NCBI GenBank assembly: GCA_017562135.1
Contig: QEYB01000448.1
Span: forward strand, 1,798,001-1,862,000
Direction of reading: 5' to 3'
Length of the DNA stretch: 64,000 nt
DNA from: Dipylidium caninum
Taxonomy: Eukaryota; Platyhelminthes; Cestoda; Cyclophyllidea; Dipylidiidae
Shown: positions 19,437 through 31,173 of the stretch, one piece after another
Position numbering within the stretch: the first letter of the stretch is position 1
Layout of the letters: every line of letters starts with the position of its first letter
Program-made: the position numbers and the translations under genes
The notes under the pieces: generated by a model
Told to the model about the DNA's origin: nothing
What the model saw: the letters and a program-made list of their open reading frames with translations, nothing else
Database searches by the model: none

Positions 19437-21345
19437 ATGACGAGTTATCTGATAGTTTCGGTTCCCGCTGAGGGAGATCAAGCTAAAACACTCAGAGATC
19501 TTACCAACGGCCTTTCAAAATACCCTGTTGCACAATGTGTGAATGAATTTCATATTCCTTTGAACTTGAAGGTAACTTATCGCTTGTCTGAAAACGCAGG
19601 TTGGCACCTTGGATGTCTTAGTCGGGCTCTCTGATGAATTTATAAAATTGGATTCCTATGCTGAAAGGTGCGTCTTACATCATGCCTTATTTTCGGTGTT
19701 TTCATTCTGGACTTCAACTGCCATTTTTCTGAAGTTATTGTTAATTCCATTTCTTTTTCGTTTTGTTTATCCTTTCGCGTCTTCGATTTATCCCCCAATA
19801 CTCTAATATTCTTAATTTGCTAATGCATTAATCACTCTGCATCCCCTAATTTTTAGTGTAACACGAAAAATTGCTCAATATTTGGGCGATGTTTTGGAAG
19901 AACGACGAAATAAACTTGGAGACACTTTGCTTGTGAATGGTGGTATATATATTTACCGCTTCCATTCTATATGTCTCATAGTTCCTCCGAGCGTCTATCT
20001 TAGCAAATTTCAATGGGATACAGCTAAGTATCCTATAAAGCAAACTCTTCAGGTATTACATGACATTCTTTCCGAGGTAGATAAGTGCCTACATTTATTT
20101 ACTCTTCTCGAAGAACCTTTCTCGGCTTGAAGCGGACTTGAAAACCAGATCAACGAACTATAATAACATAAAAGGCACTTTACAAGCTCTGGAAAAGAAG
20201 CAGACGTACTTTAATGTTTTGCTTTGAATGTTTACTGATCTACTAGTGGTAGTCTGTTAACGAGAGACTTGGCTGAAATTGTGAAGAAACACCAATTTGT
20301 TCTGGGATCTGAATACTTGATAACGGTGGCCGTTGTAGTGCCGAAGTAATTCGTACATTAAATTTCTATTAAATTTGTACTAGGCAATCTTATAAGGAAT
20401 GGGAAGCCACGTATGAGACTTTGGTCGATATGGTGGTACCTAGGTCTACTGAGTAAGTTGTGCTAAGTGAATTATTGTTTTTATATGTAGATGTGTATTT
20501 GAGGATCAGGACAATGGACTTTGGACTGTGACTTTGTTTCAAAGAATGCTCGGTGACTTTACTCTTCGCGCTCGTGAGAAGAAGTAACAAGTTTCACCTT
20601 CGCTACTCATACTTATCTAAGGTTTATTGTTCGGGACTTTGTGTACGATGAGAAAACGATAGAAGAGAGTAAGAATATGCTGTCTAAGCTCGAAGCTGAC
20701 AAGAAAAAGCAACTTGTGAGTCGTATTTCCTATCAGTCTCTGCGTTTGAAATACTAATTCCTATTTCTTTTAATTTTTTTCACCCTTTTAGTTTCCCCTC
20801 TTCCGCTGGCTTCGAGTAAATTTCGGCGAGGCTTTTTCAGCTATGATACATATTAAAGCATTGCGAATTTTTGTCGAATCTGTCCTGAGGTAAACGATAC
20901 GTGCAAAATAAGTGGCCGGTTATTCCTACTCTTCTTACTTGCCGCGTCCACATCTAACAACCAAATCGAATGTCAATTTGTCTTGATATTATTAGCCTGT
21001 TTCCTTTCAACAATTCTCATATTTGGAACATACATTTATTTTTCTTGTAGGTATGGCCTGCCAGTTGACTTTCAGGCTGTGCTCATTTTGCCAGTCCAAA
21101 AAAATTATAAACGATTACGTGAACTTCTTCATGGGATGTATGAGCACTTAGACAATCTGGCCCTAAGTAGTACCAATGACGTAAGTTTGCTCCCCTCTTT
21201 TCTTTGTATGACCTATCGTTTTTGTAACAGTTGTACTGAGTTCGTTTTGCCTCAGGAGGAGGTTTTCAATGCCGGAATGAGCCACGGCGAGTACTATCCC
21301 TACGTATCACTAAGCATCGAAACAAATTTTGCTGACCCTCGATAG
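19437..21345 (+). CDS. ATP6V1C: V-type proton ATPase subunit C
   Basis: Stalk subunit of the cytosolic V1 sector that bridges V1 and Vo and takes part in reversible assembly of the pump that acidifies endosomes and lysosomes. Twelve exons, all phases closing: 19437-19571, 19600-19667, 19857-19942, 19982-20076, 20114-20205, 20247-20345, 20384-20452, 20491-20583, 20622-20715, 20792-20889, 21051-21180, 21256-21345. The product is 382 aa, the same length as I recall for the human protein. Motifs: [14 protein letters not shown] at the start, [95 protein letters not shown], and [11 protein letters not shown] near the C-terminus. A GTG lies in the same frame 15 nt upstream, but the ATG gives the family N-terminus. 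Seven of eleven introns are only 28-41 nt long. No retained frame defects. Confidence 0.97.
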
Positions 21346-22263
21346 ATATGGTGGTTGTTTAAAAACCATATTTCCTGGAAGAACAAGGAGACCATCCTAT
21401 CCGTTGTTGCATAATAACCTCTATACTTTGTTGTCTGATTTTATTTTGCTCCACACGACCGCACTTTTTTCGTTGATATCATATTCTTAATCTTGTATTG
21501 TGCTGTTCATTCTCAACCTAGTAGCTTTGTGAATAAGGAAGATTTTTATACTTTTGCATCCTGTGTAGTTCTCACAAAACCAGTGTCTAGGTCAATGTTG
21601 GGCGGCTATGTTTGATCAAATCCCTTCATAGGTGTGCGACAATCTGGGTGCTATCGTAGGGGTGCTTAACGACAAGTACGGCTAACTGCTGATGCGTGCC
21701 TGAAACACCGTAATAAGATCATGAGACGTTCATATCTGCGCAAGACTTAGTGCCCAATACAGTACTGCTCTCAGTCACTATGAAGCGTCCTATGTGGGAT
21801 TTCCCAAGAGGACTATGTTTGGAACAGACGTGATCGGCACGCCGCCATCCCATGAGGATATTACAAATCCTATCTGGGAATCCAGAGGTTCGTGCTTTTC
21901 AGCACTACAAAGAACTTGGCAATTGTCTTAGGTTGGAATCTTGGAAGCTCGCCTTGAGGCCTGTTTCTTTAAAAACACATGCAAACAGTGGAACATGTGA
22001 ATTCAAGAACTAACAGGTGAATATCTGGGACATGAGCACAATTCTCATTCATTCTGTTTAATATTATCATAACCGCAATTATTACGAAATGGAATGGTTG
22101 AATTTCATTAGAATAAGTTAGCTACTGTCGTTTCTAGAAGGCCCAGTGTAATTTTGTAAGTTATATCGAAAGAGTATTTCATCGAGACATTTTAATATCA
22201 GTGTACCTAAGAAAAGAAAATGCTCAAATAGCAAGGTTGTCTGTAGGTCCGAATTTGTTCCAC
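21346..22263. other. Intergenic region between convergent V-ATPase C and HtrA genes
   Basis: About 920 bp between two stop codons facing each other. TTTAAT at 22067-22072 reads ATTAAA on the minus strand, about 190 nt past the HtrA stop, and is a possible poly(A) signal. No coding exon recognised. Confidence 0.5.
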
Positions 22264-25212
22264 TTAGACAGGTTCCGTTCGTATGTTGTTAATCTTCACC
22301 TGTTCTCCTCCACGAATTACGGTCAAGTAAAAGCTCTCTTGCTCTTGGATGACTTTTGCAACTTCGTTTGCGTTGGTGATCTTGACATCATTAATGGAGA
22401 TGATCACGTCACCGGGTCTAAGATCAGCTCTAAAGTCGGAATAAAGTGAAGAGAATGCGCCTAACGATTCGGCCTATCGAGGATGCCTTCACGATTGTAA
22501 GGAGAGTTTGAAAAAGGGTCGCAAATAATTATCTAATAAGGTTTGCCAACCACGGCTTATTTGTGGGCGGCGTGTGAGATACCGACTTTATCTAGCAAGG
22601 TATGAAGATTCAAGCTTACAAACTCAAAATAACCGAAGTAAATAAGTCTACAGTTAATACCAAAAATGGATAACCAAATGACCTTCTCCTTTGTATAATT
22701 GCTTCCAGGAGGAATATGAATCCCGGAGTTATGCGAAATGTGCTTATAAATATCATAAGATGCAAGGGGTAGAGACAAGGGAGGAATCACAAGCTTGGGT
22801 TCGAAGGTTAAAAGTAACATTAACTTCTTTCATGTAAAAATGAAATCTAGGATATCAAAACTTCTTTAAGTCCACGAAGTACAAGTATGAGCTTGGTTGG
22901 ATCAATGTAAATGGTGTAATAAAATTCGAATTGGGCTAACCGCAAATGCAAACGGACAGGGGAGGAATGTGGATTTCGAAAAAAAACAAGTAAAAAAGGC
23001 AACATCTTAAACTTTTTGTTGAATACATATACATATACGTGTAAAAGAACCTTTCAGCGGGAGAATCACGAATAACGCCTCGTATGTAGACACCTGTCTT
23101 GCAGCCTGGATGTAGGTGACCCCGCCGGACCAAGTCGAAGGCGAGGTCTGGAGTGAGGGTTCGCATCATGAGACCCAAGTACCGTTTCTGTCTTTCGTCC
23201 GAGTCGACAACAATGGCAACGTTATCCTGCCCTGCCGCCACCTCGTCGCCATCTCGGAACCAATGCCACGGAGACCCGGCTTGGTGAGGTTCTGGTTGTC
23301 CCGGTCTTGAAGGGGGCTCCGATCCATTACGTGTGTTGCGTCGGCGTCCCTGATCCCTTTCTGCCGCCAGCGCTGCCTTCGCAGTGTCTAAGAAGCGGTT
23401 AACTTGATCAATTGGAATAGCAAAACCCAGACCCGTCTCGGCAATCATTGTGTTTACTCCGATCGCTTCGCCGTAGAGACTCACCAGTGGGCCACCCGAA
23501 TTCCCAAACTAAATGACAACAAAAGCTTATTTGTTTGAGTGAGACAATACAATTATTACTGCACTTTCAGTTTCGGGTACATGATTTCCTTAGGCTTACA
23601 GATATTGTCAAAGTTTGACAATTACGTACATTCTCGAGTCATGGTTAAAGACCGACTAATGTAAATGTGATAAGCAAATACTAACACGCAAAATACGCCA
23701 AATACTACGTGAAAAAGGGTAAACTTAAAACCAACTGACGGGTAACGCAATACCGATCTTTTAGACGAGTAGCGACTGGTACGCGGCATATATCCAGACT
23801 TGAGGCTGGCGATAAGGCCAAATGTGAAAATGAGATATTGGAGACCAATTACGACGGTCGGAATCATATTTTCAACAAGTGTTGGGGGGTACTGGATATA
23901 CAGCGCCACTAACGAAGTTATACAACTTCGGTTCGTTAAGTGCATTTAGTAATTTTATCGAAAAAAAGTCAGAAATGCATGATGGAAGTAACAACAAGTT
24001 TAAAGGTTTCAGCCCAGAACCGACCGAAATGATAGCATCGGTTTGGATGTATTTGAGACCACAGCGATTTCCCAAATCCCTGTCGACGGCAGAGATGACA
24101 CCAGTGGTAACGGTGTTGGAGAGTGATAACGGACTGCCTAAGGCAATCACAAAATCCCCGGGGCGAATCGGCTGCTCGCCGGAGGCCAGTTCCAGCACTG
24201 GAAGTTTCTTCAGAACTGAAGCATCGGGCTAGGATCTAAATATGTGAAAAAAGTGTACATACAAGTTGTGCATCGAAACCGGGATTTCGCTTCCGACGAC
24301 TCATGCACACTCAAGTTCCTTACAATTTCGAACCAAAATAAAACCAAGGAACAGCGCTTAAAAAGGAATTGACTATGAATGCAGACATTGGCTTACATTG
24401 CATTCGTTAAATATTGAGACTATGTTATCAAGCAACAGTAAGCAAAGACTGTCAGACTGAGTCTAGGTACTCAAATCGTAAAATGCATTAGTTAGCCATT
24501 CATTAGAAGCCCTGATAATTCCGGAATTTCAGGCAATGCTCTATGGCTCAAGCACACTCCTGACCTGAACAAGCGCCAAATCTGAGTTGATGTCGATAGC
24601 AAGAACTTTGGCATTGAAGTTTCGACCGTCAGAGGTAGTAACTTTTAATGCTTGTTTATACCCCACGACGTGTGCGTTGGTGATAACCAGACCAACGTCG
24701 CTAACAATGAAACCTGAACCCGAGGAGGCGTGCCCTTGGAAGAGGTGTCTAGTCGTGGAGATGCCTCACGTTAATGAAGACGTCAGAAAAGGCGCACATA
24801 ATACAAAATAAAAAAGTTTTATCGAGTACCCCATGGCAGTGATTGAGACCACAGCAGGAGAGACCTCTTCAACAACCTTTGACACAACGTTTAAGGCTTT
24901 GATTGCCGCTAACCGCTCTGGAGACATTTTGGATGCACCAGCCGCCGTAAGAAAAAGAGACAGTCTGCTTTTTTCACGACTATCATTGTTCGAGCTATCA
25001 CCGTCATCATTTCGGCGTGCGAAAGTGGACAGAAAGGGGATGGTGAGAGTGAGACATGGGAGGAAACTCGAATTTGTCCGTTCTTGTTGCGATCCATTGT
25101 GAAAGTGGTGGTAATAGTAAGCGCTGCCAAGAGGGAGCCGAGCAGATGCAGTCAACCCTTTCCATCCAAGAGAGGCGCCCCAAACTGCACGAAGAATTTT
25201 GGCCAGATAAGA
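22264..25212 (-). CDS. HtrA-family serine protease with C-terminal PDZ domain (HTRA2-like)
   Basis: Trypsin-fold protease used in protein quality control. Minus-strand exons: 24830-25212, 24565-24748, 24025-24228, 23051-23508, 22264-22429; about 464 aa. The catalytic triad is complete: His in ITNAHVV, Asp in INSDLALVQ, Ser in FGNSGGPLV. Other protease motifs are SGSGFIVSD, PGDFVIALGSP, NTVTTGVISA and YIQTDAIIS. The PDZ domain follows with RDSPAERADLRPGDVIISIN. Between them lies an unusually long linker rich in Arg, Pro and Gly (GRRRNTRNGSEPPSRPG). The reading frame is open 5' to a stop at 25264-25266 with no ATG. From the AG/TCT site at 25212 it encodes SYLAKILRAVWGASLGWKG, basic and free of acidic residues like a mitochondrial presequence. 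This suggests an HTRA2/Omi-type mitochondrial enzyme whose start codon lies on another exon or a spliced leader. HTRA1-type is the alternative. Start uncertain. Confidence 0.92.
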
Positions 25213-25732
25213 CTTTAAAGGGGATGAAAAATGGTTAAGAAGGCTAAAACGAGGAATACGCGATTAATTCAAGCGCTTTTATCTAGCATCAGTTATTGTA
25301 GCCTTCCCGTTGGATAATGAGCACTCAGTCTACCACCGTACTTGCTTTCTTGGAAAAGCGGATCACCCTTCACATCGAATAAATAAGCCGAATAAGAGTA
25401 GTAATTAAGTTGAAAAATCTAATATGATTGATTTACCCAATAAGTTGAAAAATTGCTACCTAAAATCATGAGTTCGGAGCATACTTGCACACACAGTCAG
25501 CAGAAGGAAGTCTCAGTACAGATGCACATTTTGTTTGTAGAATAAAAAAGCGAGTATAGTGCTAAGGTAGGAATAGGATAACATACAAGTACGCACGGAG
25601 AACAAGGGAAGACGGAATTAAATTGGGATTGGGAAGGGACAATGAAAGGGTGACAGACGTAAAATATACAAAGTGGAAACATTTTATACATATTAGGCGG
25701 AAATAATGAGGCTTGAGAGGAAAGCGTACAGA
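25213..25732. other. Spacer between HtrA 5' end and ADA3 3' end
   Basis: About 520 bp; both flanking genes are on the minus strand. It should hold the HtrA leader or promoter and the ADA3 3' untranslated region. A TTTTAG site near 25245 could be an alternative acceptor for HtrA but is out of phase with a leader AUG. No additional gene seen. Confidence 0.5.
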
Positions 25733-28700
25733 TTAGGGAGGCTTCTTATCGAAGGCATCAAGTTCGGCACGAATTTTCTGACGTTCCTTGAGTGTCTTCC
25801 ATGCGAAGTCCCTGTCCCGTTTTAGCGCTGAACGTTTCTGCAACTTATAGCTTTCCAGTCTATTGTAGGCCTCGATGACCTGCGGAGAAAGATGTAAAAT
25901 TATACTCCCCAAACTGTGTACTCAAAGGGGATGTGGAGAGATCAATTGATGATTATTTCAAAGCTGTAGCGCCGTCAAATTTCAATAAAACCAGCCACAA
26001 TAACCGCGATTATCAAAAATCCGCATTTGTAGGGTCATCAAATCCTAAATAAGTGGGGCAAAAGGCATAGACGATGAGATTGTTAGAAAGTATAAAGGCA
26101 CAGTTTCCAGTACGAACAACTAGATTATCGAGGGTGCAGATGAGCGGCGACTAGGTAAAGCACGTCGCAATTTTAAAAAAATTGAATTTAGCGAAAACAA
26201 ACAGGAATAATAAGTAGGATGTGAGACATCAGAAGTTTGGTAGTCTAACTACTGAGCGAGAGCATTATAATTCTGTCCCCCTTGGCCAAGAAAAAGTCAA
26301 GAACTCTCGAAGCACAACTAATGTGGACTTGCAGTGGAAGGAAGGCATCGGAGAATATGAACTATGTATTGAATGGATGCCTTAATCAGTGTGCAAAGCT
26401 CCGTCATGGATACCAAGAAAAATATAACTACTCGGATATGACTTCGGCTTTAATACACGGAGAGGAGGGATGAGTGGAGGAGCAACCCATCTGTGGAAGA
26501 GAATATGTTACACTTGATGAATTTAATGATATGAGCTGAAACTCAAGTGGTGTAGTAAAGAAGCACCTTGGTTCCGATTTACTAAGAAGAAGGTGATAAA
26601 CTTACATCAGCATCAGCAATAGCAAGGCGTCTTTGAATCTCTTGACGCTGGAGATCCCTTCTCGCAGCTTGAATGAGTCTGTGGAGGATGTTGTGGTTAG
26701 CTGCGCACACTAACCGCAGTTCCCGTTGGCGTCGCATAAGAGCTAAAGTGAGCTGATCGGCACTGCTACTACTGACGTCCCCACCTATCGCCTCGGCATT
26801 GGCCGCGGTAAGGTTCAGCAGACAACTCGAGAGATCGTCATCGTCTGCGTCCTCGAGGTGGGGCAGACTTCCGGAGAACCATTCGTTTTCGTCACTCATT
26901 GTATCGCCATTGCAAATGGCAGAGCCTCGTGGCGAACACTTCATTGGCACTGGGTCTTCCCCAGGCTTGACAGAAGAGGTTGAAGGAACTGGACAAGAGC
27001 TTATCTAGAAGACGATAGAAACTGAGGACGGCGGCAGCCATAAACTAATACACGGTGAAATGCGGGACCAAGATATTGAGATAAAAGCCAAAGTAGATAA
27101 GATCGAAAGATGTCGCAATTACTACAAATGAGCCAGAGAGGGTAAATAACGTCTAAGCATAAAGTCCAAATGATAAGTTAGTAGAAATGGTATAATGTAG
27201 TCATGATAGAAACAGGGGAAAATATCCAAACGTGCTGATGAAATAGAGTACGAGAAGATGAGGAACATACCTAAAAAGATAATACTCAATCCAGATTTTT
27301 GAGAATAATGAAATTTTGGACTTCGGGATTCATGATTATATTTTAAAGCACCAGAATACTACGCGAGAAGACTGCTCACCAGAACTTGAAACGTTAATAT
27401 GTCAAGTACGACTGACTTCTTACGTGGTTCTCTGAGGAATAATCCTTCTCCTCACTGATACATTCGTTAAGAGTCGTCAACGATTCCGTATGGCAAGGAT
27501 CAGCGTGTTCTAAAGTCGGTTCGGAGTTAACGCTTGGACAGTTGCTGTCAGTAGGGGGGGGAGAGGTGGCGGGGATGGCGCGACTTCTGCTGTGACGTCT
27601 GCGGTAGTACCACCCATTTCCGCGTCTGCTGGACTTGTATCCTCTTCATTCCCACCGCTTGAAGGTTCTATTGTCGTCGTCGGTGTGGTCGTTATCTCTT
27701 CACTGTTCTCCGTTTCATTCCTCAACGACGCACAACCGTTCGATTGAGGATTTAAGGACTTTTGACTCTGACGAAAGGTTAAATTCAGTTATAGTTGTGT
27801 CTACATTTATAAATTACCTTAGAATTTACAATATAAATGCATCAGCGTCAAACCTACATCAATTGCCTCGGGGCGGCCATGCCGGATTGATGGGGAAGAA
27901 GAGGGCGAGGAGGGCACTTCCTTGGGAGAATGATCAAGCCCGTTCACAAGAGGACTTTTGCAATCTGTTGACGCTGGTAACTCATGGTTTTCCGTTTCAG
28001 GAACCCCAGCTAAATGTAGAAAAAGGTGGATGATGCTACAAGGTTTGAACATTAAGTAAATAACATTCAATAACAAAGCACGCATACAACTATTTTATCA
28101 CGAAAAAATAGTCTTAAGTTGGATGTTCTGGCAAGAACGTTATTGGAAGTGTTCCCTCGAGGCGGCATTACATCATCCGGAGAACATACAACAGACCTTA
28201 ATGAACTTGATGCCAAAGTACCAAACCACAATTTAACAAGCTATTGATAAAAAAATAGCGAATTTCATAAGGCATCATAACGGATATATGAAGTCGTCTC
28301 TGGTTTCTCAAATAATTCCACATATCTTAAACTCAGATGTTCTACTAATTTACATCAAGTTCTATAAAACGTGTCAGATACCACAACGGTTAATGCCGTC
28401 GTTATAACAACAACCTATGTCGATTGAGATAAATTTCTTATTTACCAACGAATCTCTCACCAACATATCAATGAAACTTGCAATTAAGATGCCATAATCA
28501 AGAAACCCACTAAAGATAACCTAGAAAACGCAGTTGTGATGTTGACACACCTTCCTTGTGAAAATCTACAACCAAATTTAAATATCAATATATTGTGTTT
28601 AAAACAAAAAAGCACTAAACACCTAATTTTAGTTCGATTCAAGGGCTTCGGTCGAAAAAGAGGGATAATTGAGGAAAACTGACGGGTAGACTGAACAGGA

Positions 28701-31173
28701 GTTTTCTCCGAGAGGCGGACAAGGGGTCTCTCCGGATAATGTGCAAGGTGATTGAGGTAGAGGGTAAGCGGAAACAGCCCTAACTCTTCAATAGCTTGGC
28801 TGATCTTCTTCTCCACTCGAAAAGAGGAACTGACTTGAAGCTGACGAGCCAAGTTCTTCAGGGATTGGCTGCACACACTTGTTAGATCACCCCTGTTGTT
28901 TTGTATTGGTAGGAACGACGGCTCGGTCTCGCAGGCAGAAGACTTGTTAGTAACTGGTGTACGAAATCATACCAAAATAGTGAACATGAAGCTTAGATTT
29001 CAGTGGTACTATTCTATCTCTAGATGTGGGAGATCGGGAACTTGTTTAAAATGAATACGCAAGTAACAAAAGTTCACGAATCTCAAGATCCGGACATTAC
29101 TACGCACTCAATCTAGTAGCATTTTCCCAGAACCATTTTGTACGTCCTTAGTGCCTTGGCTCCGAATTGCGACATCTATTAGCGTTTTCAAGGATGATAT
29201 AATAAAAGGACACTTCTAGATTCACTAGTTAGGGGCTGTCGAAACTCCGAAGCCAAGGATATATTAGAGTTGAGGTGACGAAGACGAAGAGGAGTTGCTA
29301 AACAACAAGGATCCCTGGCAAACAATTGAACTTTTAATTCTCGACAATGATGGGCAATGGAATAATGCTACAATTGAACGAGGTAATCATAAACAAAGGA
29401 ATTATAAAAATGTACAATATAGAGATGTACACTAAGGAGTAGTAAAACAAAACCTAATTTTGGAGGACTCAAAGAATATGATTATGTGAAATCATTTTTA
29501 TCAATAATTAGCTCGGTCTAGAATGTTTCCGCCCTCCGTAAGGCAAGGAAAGTTTGTTTCGGCGAGATGACTCTTCAAAGATTGCTGAAAAATACAAATA
29601 ATACATCTATAACAAATCTTAACCTACATTCTTGAGCCATATGCGTCACAGCTCTACGAAGAACGGAAGAGACGCTATCTTCATAAAGATCCTTCTCCAA
29701 GGAACACAACAATTGCTCAACAGACGGAGAAGATGCCGGTTTTATGCCTCTAATAAAGGTTTAAAAACTTTCGACAGTAATGATTCACGCTGAAGGAGCT
29801 TTATTTCGACAAAGGATGGCTTACTTGAGCTGCCCACCAACATGACGTGCGAGAGAGACCATCTCTGAGGCGGCCTTAAAAGCCTCAGAGATATTATCCT
29901 GATTGGAAGATGTTTCAGTGGCATCTGATCTGACAACTTCCGCTTTTGTGGAGTCTCTTCGTAACCGTTTTGGAGCTAAAAAAATAAAAAATACCACTCA
30001 GAAAAGAGCTGCTATAAACGCGAAAGCAGAAACGATGTATTACAGATGCACTCAGCGACCGCAGAATCCTTGAGAGATCTAGATTGCGGAAGCAAGAAGT
30101 ACTTTGAAGTTGTCGCTTCTTCAACGTAGGACTTTAAAATTCCTTCAAGATAGGATATATTGGATTCGGTGATGTCGGCGCAATAAGGTTCCATTAATGC
30201 CCAAAACCGATTAGGAATATCGTGACTAGAAAGAATAAACGAATAATCAGATTTTTAAGGTTTAAGGAGAAGTTACAACGGGGCACATGTACCACAAGTG
30301 GAACTTACGGGGATACAATTGGATTAAAAGCAGCCGACGTCGATGAATTGGAATCCTACAAAAATAAATCAACTAAGGCTGCTTTCAGATTAACATAATT
30401 TCCCGACTTCTAAGATGCGCTTTATGGTAACTCTAAGCAGTACCAAATAATGATAAGTGACTAGATCTGCCATATTCTGAAGAAAAACAATTTTAGGAAA
30501 ACATATATATATCATATATATATATATATATATATAGCGTTAGTTGCATTTTAAATTAAAGAAAAATACGTAAAGATATTCATCAAAAACACTGACATAT
30601 TTTGATTTGTTTTTGCTAGTCTGTAAGACTTCTTTGCCCTCAGTTTTTGGTTGCGACGGGTGTTGATATTGTAGCTGTTTTCTTTGAGAGGAGAATATGA
30701 GACTTAGAGGTTTGTCAGGATTGGCGGTAACCACAAGCGAACCATCCTCGTCAGCAGCAGTGGTCTTCCGAGCTGAAGTATCAACAGAATTGGAGGCTAG
30801 TTCACGGGGATGCTGTGGACGATTGTTGGGATCGGGCTCCAACAGCCCAAGATTTCGAAGTATGGGTGGGGGGATGGGCAACCCGCGTAGATAATGCGAG
30901 ATGCAGGTCATGCGTTGAGTTGTTGCTGCCAGTAATCGCTCAACATCAGTCTGGAGACGTGAAAGATCGAGCAGATTAAACTCGTTGGTCTCTACAACTG
31001 TAGAGGTTGCAGGTTAGTTGACGTTATGATAGTGATCGAGTGGTAAATTAAATAAAAATTGACATACTCTGGTGCAGAGTTGGACAATGTAGTGAAAGAT
31101 CCACTGTCGAATTTTGAATCGCGTATACTGCAGTTGCATTCCGAGTTTTTTTAGTCTTAGAACCGGATTTCAT
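25733..31173 (-). CDS. TADA3: Transcriptional adaptor 3 (ADA3)
   Basis: Subunit of the histone acetyltransferase module of SAGA and ATAC, in the nucleus. Twelve minus-strand exons join in phase: 31068-31173, 30597-30997, 30309-30355, 30044-30225, 29825-29975, 29628-29749, 28684-28953, 27858-28009, 27611-27767, 27424-27509, 26606-27004, 25733-25879; 739 aa. N-terminal ADA3 motif: HDIPNRFWALMEPYCADIT. Middle: SVEQLLCSLEKDL and RVEKKISQAIEELGLFP. The C-terminal ADA3 helix spans two exons: LRLVCAANHNILHRLIQAA, RRDLQRQEIQRRLAIADAD, VIEAYNRLESYKLQKRSALK and DRDFAWKTLKERQKIRAEL. It is about 300 residues longer than human TADA3; the extra length is low-complexity Ser/Thr/Pro/acidic sequence in exons 27424-28009 and part of 26606-27004. 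The two small exons there (27611-27767, 27424-27509) rest on splice phase only. An upstream in-frame ATG exists at 31279-31281, but the one at 31171-31173 fits the family length. Confidence 0.93.
30502..30536. repeat. AT dinucleotide microsatellite
   Basis: A run of alternating A and T, broken once by a C, inside the ADA3 intron between exons 30597-30997 and 30309-30355. Simple repeat, likely length-variable. Confidence 0.9.

Noticed and set aside
27488..27539. Possible 22- or 30-nt introns in ADA3 from GTTAAC or GTCCAA to CTTTAG
   Set aside because: Neither donor gives the phase needed by exon 27424-27509; a donor at 27611 does, so the ultra-short options were dropped.
28010..29627. Two ADA3 introns of identical length (28010-28683 and 28954-29627, 674 nt each), suggesting a duplication
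   Set aside because: Their sequences start and continue differently by eye, so the equal length looks like coincidence.
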